This document shows, piece by piece, positions 5,396-9,002 of a stretch of 9,002 bases of DNA. The DNA is taken from the NCBI GenBank assembly GCA_964564845.1, contig CAZMCN010000089.1:1-9002 (forward strand), written 5' to 3'. The notes under the pieces are model-generated. The model did no database searches and was not told the origin of the DNA. It worked only from the letters and a program-made list of their open reading frames with translations. The position numbers and the translations under genes were made by a program. Position 1 is the first letter of the stretch. The number at the start of each line of letters is the position of its first letter. This DNA is from CAYXPG01 sp964564845 (GTDB lineage: Bacteria > Planctomycetota > Phycisphaerae > Sedimentisphaerales > Anaerobacaceae).

Positions 5396-7387
5396 CTAAT
5401 CTTTTATCATCTCCAAAAATTCTTTTTCATTTATCACTTTAACGCCCAGTTTTTGCGCCTTTTCGAGTTTGCTGCCGGGTTTTTCACCAGCCAATACAAA
5501 ATCGGTTTTCTTACTCACGCTCGAAGCCGCTTTTCCACCGGCATCTCGAATCGCCTGCTCAGCCTGTTGGCGACTCAGGCCCTCGAGCGTGCCTGTAACC
5601 ACAATTGTTTTGCCGGTGAGTTTATTTGAAACTTTTGTTTTTTCTTGCTGTAGATTCAAATACTTTAGTAATTCTTTGGTTCGAACGTTCCACTTCTCAA
5701 AATAATTATGAATACTTTTTGCAATTACCGGCCCTATCTGGTCAATTTCAGCAAGTTCTTCTTCGCTTACCTGCATCAGTGCACCAAGATTCCTGAATCT
5801 ATTTGCAAGCACCTCGGCAGTTTGAACTCCTACGTGTTGAATACCAAGAGCGGCAATTACCCTGGCCAGGTTTTTCGTTTTGCTCTTTTCAATCGCTTGC
5901 AGCAGGTTATCAGCGCTTTTGGGGCCCATTCGTTCAAGACCAAGTAAGTCTTGCTCCGTAATTTTGTACAGGTCTGCTGGTTCTACAACTAACTTTTTTT
6001 CTACTAATTGGTCAATAATTGCAGGACCAAGACCTTCGATATCCAATTGGTCTCTGGCGGCAAAGTATTTGATTTGTTCTTTTACTTTGGCCGGACAGTA
6101 GTCGTTGACGCACCTGATATAAACGCCCGCTTCATCTTTGGCCACCGCCGAACCGCAGTTTGGGCACTTTGCCGGTATCGCAAAAGTCTCGGTGTCGGCG
6201 GGCCTGAACTGCTTCTTTACCTCTACAACCTGGGGTATTATCTCACCGGCCTTTTCGATTATGACAGTGTCGCCGCATCGAACGTCGAGCTTTGCGAGCA
6301 TGTCGAAGTTGTGTAAGCTGGCCCTTTTAACCGTTGTCCCGGCCAATTGAACCGGCTTTAGGTTCGCTACCGGCGTCAAAATCCCGCTCTTGCCGACCTG
6401 CACATCGATTGATTCGACAATAGTCTCGGCCTGCTCGGCAGGGAATTTGTAGGAAATACACCACCTCGGCGCCCTGCCTGTGGCGCCGAGAACCGCCCGC
6501 TGTTCAAACCTGTTGACCTTTATTACCATCCCGTCGATTTGATAATCCAGCTTTGACCTCTTTTCGCCCCAGCCATCACATATATCCAGCGCCTCATCAA
6601 TATTTTTGGCCCTTCTAATATTCGGATTGACGGGCAGGCCAAGCTCTTTGAATTTCTGCAGACTCTGCCAATGATTTTCTGCCAACGGCCGAGAGACCTG
6701 GCCTATCGAATAGGCGAAAAACGACAGATTTCTGGCGGCTGTGATTCTTGCATCGAGCAGTTTCAAAGAACCCGCTGCGGCGTTTCGCGGATTAGCAAAG
6801 ACCGGCTCGCCCGCCTCGGTGCGAAGTCGGTTCAACTCGGCAAACGCCCTGGTCGGCATATAGACCTCACCGCGGGCCTCAAGTACATCGGGAACTTCAC
6901 CACCACCCAGCAGGACAAGCGGAACTGCTTTTATGGTTCGCACATTAGCGGTAACATCATCACCCACTTCACCGTCACCACGCGTAGCAGCGGTAACGAG
7001 CCGCCCCTTTTCATACCGAAGATTTATCGCAAGACCGTCGATTTTCAATTCGACCACATAATCATAATCTCTGCCGCCAAGGCCTTTTGCCACTCTCTCA
7101 TCAAACGCTCTCAATTCCTCAGCACTGTAAGTATTGTCCATACTGAGCATAGCTGCTGCATGGCGTACGCTCTCAAAGCCCTCAATAGGCCTCCCGGAGA
7201 CCCGCTGCGTAGGTGAATCGGCTGTTATCAACTGCGGATTGGCATTCTCCAGCGACTGAAGTTCAGCAAAGAGTTTATCATACTGTGCGTCACTAATTGC
7301 CGGCTGATTGAGAACATAATAGAGGTAGTCGTGCCTGCGTATTTCGCTGCGCAACTGCTCAATCCGTTTTTTCACATCCTTAACCAT
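5396..7387 (-). CDS. ligA: NAD+-dependent DNA ligase LigA
   Basis: 663 residues from ATG 7387, standard length. It seals nicks in replication and repair using NAD+. Domains in order (numbered from ATG): Ia with HDYLYYVLNQPAISDAQYD, which binds the NMN part of NAD+; the nucleotidyltransferase domain with KIDG at 115-118 (Lys115 is the adenylated residue, same number as in E. coli), TRGDGEVGDDVT, EARGEVYM, NPRNAAAGS and DGMVIKVN; the OB fold with LKPVQLAGTTVKRASLHN; a four-cysteine zinc finger (Cys408, 411, 426, 431); helix-hairpin-helix repeats (for example LDIEGLGPAIIDQLV, LGLERMGPKSADNL, LGIQHVGVQTAEVL); and a C-terminal BRCT domain (about 588-663, GKTIVVTGTLEGLSR). A TTG at 7396 in the same frame would add three residues; ATG is preferred, though neither has a strong Shine-Dalgarno. 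It lies 68 bp after the ICMT-like gene and 30 bp before ribD, same strand. No defects seen. Confidence 0.97.
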   Translation of the reverse strand: MVKDVKKRIEQLRSEIRRHDYLYYVLNQPAISDAQYDKLFAELQSLENANPQLITADSPTQRVSGRPIEGFESVRHAAAMLSMDNTYSAEELRAFDERVAKGLGGRDYDYVVELKIDGLAINLRYEKGRLVTAATRGDGEVGDDVTANVRTIKAVPLVLLGGGEVPDVLEARGEVYMPTRAFAELNRLRTEAGEPVFANPRNAAAGSLKLLDARITAARNLSFFAYSIGQVSRPLAENHWQSLQKFKELGLPVNPNIRRAKNIDEALDICDGWGEKRSKLDYQIDGMVIKVNRFEQRAVLGATGRAPRWCISYKFPAEQAETIVESIDVQVGKSGILTPVANLKPVQLAGTTVKRASLHNFDMLAKLDVRCGDTVIIEKAGEIIPQVVEVKKQFRPADTETFAIPAKCPNCGSAVAKDEAGVYIRCVNDYCPAKVKEQIKYFAARDQLDIEGLGPAIIDQLVEKKLVVEPADLYKITEQDLLGLERMGPKSADNLLQAIEKSKTKNLARVIAALGIQHVGVQTAEVLANRFRNLGALMQVSEEELAEIDQIGPVIAKSIHNYFEKWNVRTKELLKYLNLQQEKTKVSNKLTGKTIVVTGTLEGLSRQQAEQAIRDAGGKAASSVSKKTDFVLAGEKPGSKLEKAQKLGVKVINEKEFLEMIKD

Positions 7388-7455
7388 ATCAGCCAACGAT
7401 TTTGAAGATTAGCTCAAACCCTCGCAACTGCGAAGGGCATCTTTCTAAGATTCGC

Positions 7456-8040
7456 TTACCAAAGACTCCAGTGAACAAGAAGCGTCTTTTTGAGTACGAC
7501 CGGTATCAGCAGCAATAAACAATGAACTTCAGCTATAATACCGGCAAACAGAAAACGTTTAGCTTCAAACGGTTTGCTTTCTGCAATGGAGCGAAAACGT
7601 GGTATCCATCTGGGCACATTCTCCAAATATTCCCGATACTGGTCATCTTCATTATATTTCTTCAGCAGGTGTGTTTCCTCGCACCGCACCACAAATGCAT
7701 ATACAGCCGCACAGTATATAAGCATAATCGGAAGGAACCAGAGAAGCCCTGACAAGATGCATATTCCAAGCAATATCAACGTATTTGCTATATAAATCGG
7801 GTTGCGCACCAGAGAATATGGACCTGTTGTTGTCAGGATTTTTTTAACTTTCAGCCGGTAATGCAGGTGCATCTGCGCCCATATCCGTATAACCAGCCCC
7901 GCCAAAAAAACCGCCCCGCCCAGCGGCAGAATAACCCAGTTATTTTCGTTCTCACCCCAGAAGCACAGGATAACGAAAACAAATGGCGGCACCATCAGCC
8001 ATCCACGCAATCGGTAAGCCAGAAAAAACCTATCTCTCAA
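7456..8040 (-). CDS. Isoprenylcysteine carboxyl methyltransferase (ICMT)/PEMT-like membrane protein
   Basis: 194 residues, integral membrane. Hydrophobic segments at about 13-28, 35-55, 80-118 (probably a helical pair) and 163-184. The family signature is visible: TTGPYSLVRNPIYIANTLILLG (71-92) and, after the helical pair, RCEETHLLKKYNEDDQYREYLENVPRWIPR (119-148), the SAM-binding region of bacterial ICMT/phospholipid methyltransferase-like proteins. Bacterial members methylate small or lipid substrates mostly unknown, and the substrate cannot be told here. The start is TTG 8040: an in-frame TAG lies just upstream, no ATG or GTG gives a full protein, and AAAGGAG sits seven bases before the TTG. 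It is the first gene of the ligA-ribD-cofE operon and follows a good promoter. Nothing in the neighbours points to a shared function with ligA. Confidence 0.85.
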   Translation of the reverse strand: MRDRFFLAYRLRGWLMVPPFVFVILCFWGENENNWVILPLGGAVFLAGLVIRIWAQMHLHYRLKVKKILTTTGPYSLVRNPIYIANTLILLGICILSGLLWFLPIMLIYCAAVYAFVVRCEETHLLKKYNEDDQYREYLENVPRWIPRFRSIAESKPFEAKRFLFAGIIAEVHCLLLLIPVVLKKTLLVHWSLW

Positions 8041-8047
8041 AACAAAA

Positions 8048-8054
8048 CTCCTTT
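8048..8054 (-). promoter_or_regulatory. Shine-Dalgarno AAAGGAG fixing a TTG start
   Basis: AAAGGAG (minus strand) is seven bases upstream of TTG 8040, ideal spacing, and is the main reason to accept the TTG start of the membrane methyltransferase. Confidence 0.7.
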
Positions 8055-8121
8055 GCTATTATTTTTCGCCGGCTCTTCGTTGGTACTGGCCGCGACTTCT
8101 TCGGTTTCATTATCAAATGGC

Positions 8122-8150
8122 AATATAGCACGACAATATCATCTCGTCAA
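8122..8150 (-). promoter_or_regulatory. Sigma70-type promoter of the ICMT-ligA-ribD-cofE operon
   Basis: On the minus strand TTGACG (8150-8145), a 17-bp spacer, then TATATT (8127-8122): five of six matches in each box at optimal spacing. Predicted start of transcription is near 8115, giving a leader of about 75 nt before TTG 8040. No other promoter of similar quality was found in the short gaps between the operon genes. Confidence 0.55.
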
Positions 8151-8159
8151 CCCACCCCG

Positions 8160-8640
8160 AAAAGCGACATGTAATTTTTACGGCCTCCCCTCACAACGCC
8201 TATTCATCAGGCGCTATTGTCCAACCACCCTGACCAAACCAGAGACCTCAAAATCTCCCGAGCCAAAGCAACCCATGTCCTCGAGCGATTGATGAACCAT
8301 CAACATAATGCCTTCAAGATTTATAGTATTAACAAAGTCAAATCTTAAAACAAGCTGGAACGTCGCTACGCAACCTCAAACGTCAAAGTTGTTTTCACGT
8401 CGGGTCGCAGGAAATTGTGTATCGGGCTATAATACCCCGTGAAAGGGTGAGACACCTAATAGGGTATGGGTTATAATCTGTCGCCCCCGACAACTCCGAA
8501 GTCCTTTTCCCACATAGCTTTAAGGCTCAAACCATAAGTTCCAATCTGCCCTGCAACCAAATAGAAACTGCGTCATAGTCGGTGAATATATTTCAATGTT
8601 TCACTTTTTTTATATTTTTAGCTTCCCAAAAGCGATGTTT
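8160..8640. other. Gene-poor intergenic stretch, no supported gene
   Basis: Stops interrupt all frames and no ORF has a credible start, ribosome binding site or recognisable family. It holds a CGCCT/AGGCG hairpin (8197-8213), a GC-richer patch with local stem-loops and two perfect TATAAT hexamers (8428-8433, 8472-8477), and a T-rich run around 8602-8620. No tRNA, rRNA or riboswitch consensus was recognised. It could be decayed coding DNA or hold an unannotated RNA. Confidence 0.5.
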
Positions 8641-8673
8641 TGCCTTATACTTCTCGCAAATTCAGTTCCACAC

Positions 8674-8703
8674 TTGTAAAAGTCCGGGAATGAATGTTAT
8701 TGT
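8674..8703 (+). promoter_or_regulatory. Candidate promoter of the RRM gene
   Basis: TTGTAA (8674-8679), an 18-bp spacer and TATTGT (8698-8703) with an extended -10 TG at 8695-8696. Boxes match only moderately. Transcription would start near 8710, inside the first leader hairpin, which weakens the proposal; a promoter further upstream (for example TATAAT 8472-8477) is the alternative. Confidence 0.25.
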
Positions 8704-8724
8704 ACAGAGAGAAATAATCTCTGT
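8704..8724 (+). promoter_or_regulatory. Leader stem-loop 1 upstream of the RRM gene
   Basis: ACAGAGA (8704-8710) pairs perfectly with TCTCTGT (8718-8724) around a 7-nt A-rich loop. No T-run follows, so it is not an intrinsic terminator. It may be a leader element of the RRM mRNA, or an operator-like dyad if transcription starts downstream. Confidence 0.4.
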
Positions 8725-8756
8725 TAAAGTGCTTATTGAGGGCATTAGTTAAAGAA

Positions 8757-8792
8757 TTACTGCTATAGCAATGCGATGAGCAATGGCAGTAA
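8757..8792 (+). promoter_or_regulatory. Leader stem-loop 2 upstream of the RRM gene
   Basis: TTACTGCTAT (8757-8766) pairs with ATGGCAGTAA (8783-8792): ten pairs, one of them G-U, with a 16-nt loop. It ends 55 bases before the start codon and leaves the ribosome binding site free. No terminator T-run follows. Confidence 0.45.
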
Positions 8793-8847
8793 GGATGCTT
8801 GAGTAAGTGATTAAGGTTGGGTTTAAAGTGAGAAAAAGGAAATCGAA

Positions 8848-9002
8848 ATGAATATTTATGTAGGAAATCTGTCACGAGAGACAACTGAGGACGACTTGCG
8901 TCAGGCTTTTGAAGCTCTTGGCCAGGTCGAATCTGCCAACATCATAAAGGATAAATTCAGTGGTGAATCCAGAGGATTTGGATTTGTGGAAATGCCCTCT
9001 AA
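8848..9002 (+). CDS. RRM-domain RNA-binding protein (3' end outside window)
   Basis: 51 codons are visible before the right edge. The product opens with RNP2 IYVGNL (residues 3-8), has the helix TEDDLRQAFEALGQV (13-27) and RNP1 RGFGFVEM (42-49) with both aromatic residues that stack on RNA bases. This is the short, single-RRM type of bacterial protein (usually about 80-120 residues, often with a Gly-rich tail), found in cyanobacteria, planctomycetes and others and often cold-responsive; those facts are for the family, not shown here. ATG 8848 is supported by AAGGA seven bases upstream and by RNP2 beginning at residue 3. A long AT-rich leader with two stem-loops precedes it. The gene stands alone on the + strand within this window. 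Confidence 0.9.
   Translation, partial: MNIYVGNLSRETTEDDLRQAFEALGQVESANIIKDKFSGESRGFGFVEMPS

Noticed and set aside
7388..7396. TTG start for ligA three codons upstream
   Set aside because: ATG 7387 puts the adenylated lysine at position 115 as in E. coli LigA, and the TTG has no ribosome binding site.
7861..8292. Plus-strand open frame of 143 codons across the ICMT-like gene start
   Set aside because: Antisense to a gene with clear family motifs; Pro/Gln/Ser-rich translation with no domain and no ribosome binding site.
8645..8884. Minus-strand open frame of 79 codons over the RRM leader
   Set aside because: Low-complexity translation from AT-rich DNA, overlapping the supported RRM gene and its leader hairpins.

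Overview
The window is bacterial chromosome, and I think it most likely comes from a planctomycete (Phycisphaerae-like) or a similar free-living or metagenome-derived genome. The basis for that is limited: a UvrC that stops before the usual C-terminal helix-hairpin-helix domain, a stand-alone bacterial RRM protein, a CofE-like ligase next to ribD, moderate GC with AT-rich intergenic DNA, and heptamer tandem repeats. The phylum call is an inference and could be wrong.

Layout: the + strand opens with the C-terminal half of uvrC (1-825, cut by the left edge). It is followed by a 2.35 kb AT-richer cassette holding a type II restriction-modification pair: a restriction endonuclease gene with an in-frame TAA near its start (883-1542), then an apparently intact N6-adenine DNA methyltransferase (1539-3065) coupled to it by an ATGA overlap. 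Right after the methyltransferase lies a 54-bp second copy of the uvrC 3' end (3127-3180). It shares a perfect 20-bp sequence with the end of the functional uvrC, and its later codons differ mostly at third positions. The cassette therefore looks like an insertion at the uvrC 3' end that brought its own replacement uvrC tail, leaving the old tail stranded on the far side. No integrase or transposase is visible.

The rest is a convergent minus-strand operon read from about 8115 leftwards: an isoprenylcysteine-methyltransferase-like membrane protein (7456-8040), NAD+-dependent DNA ligase ligA (5396-7387), bifunctional riboflavin enzyme ribD (4220-5365) and a CofE-like F420:glutamate ligase (3285-4217). 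A good sigma70-type promoter (TTGACG-17 bp-TATATT) lies upstream of the first gene. RibD makes the ribityl-aminopyrimidine used for both riboflavin and the F420 precursor FO, so the tight ribD-cofE junction makes metabolic sense, although the CofE homologue lacks part of the usual motif. Between the convergent units are two tracts of 7-bp tandem repeats.

A roughly 800-bp gene-poor stretch (8041-8847) separates the operon from an RRM RNA-binding protein gene that runs off the right edge (8848-9002). Its leader carries two clean stem-loops.
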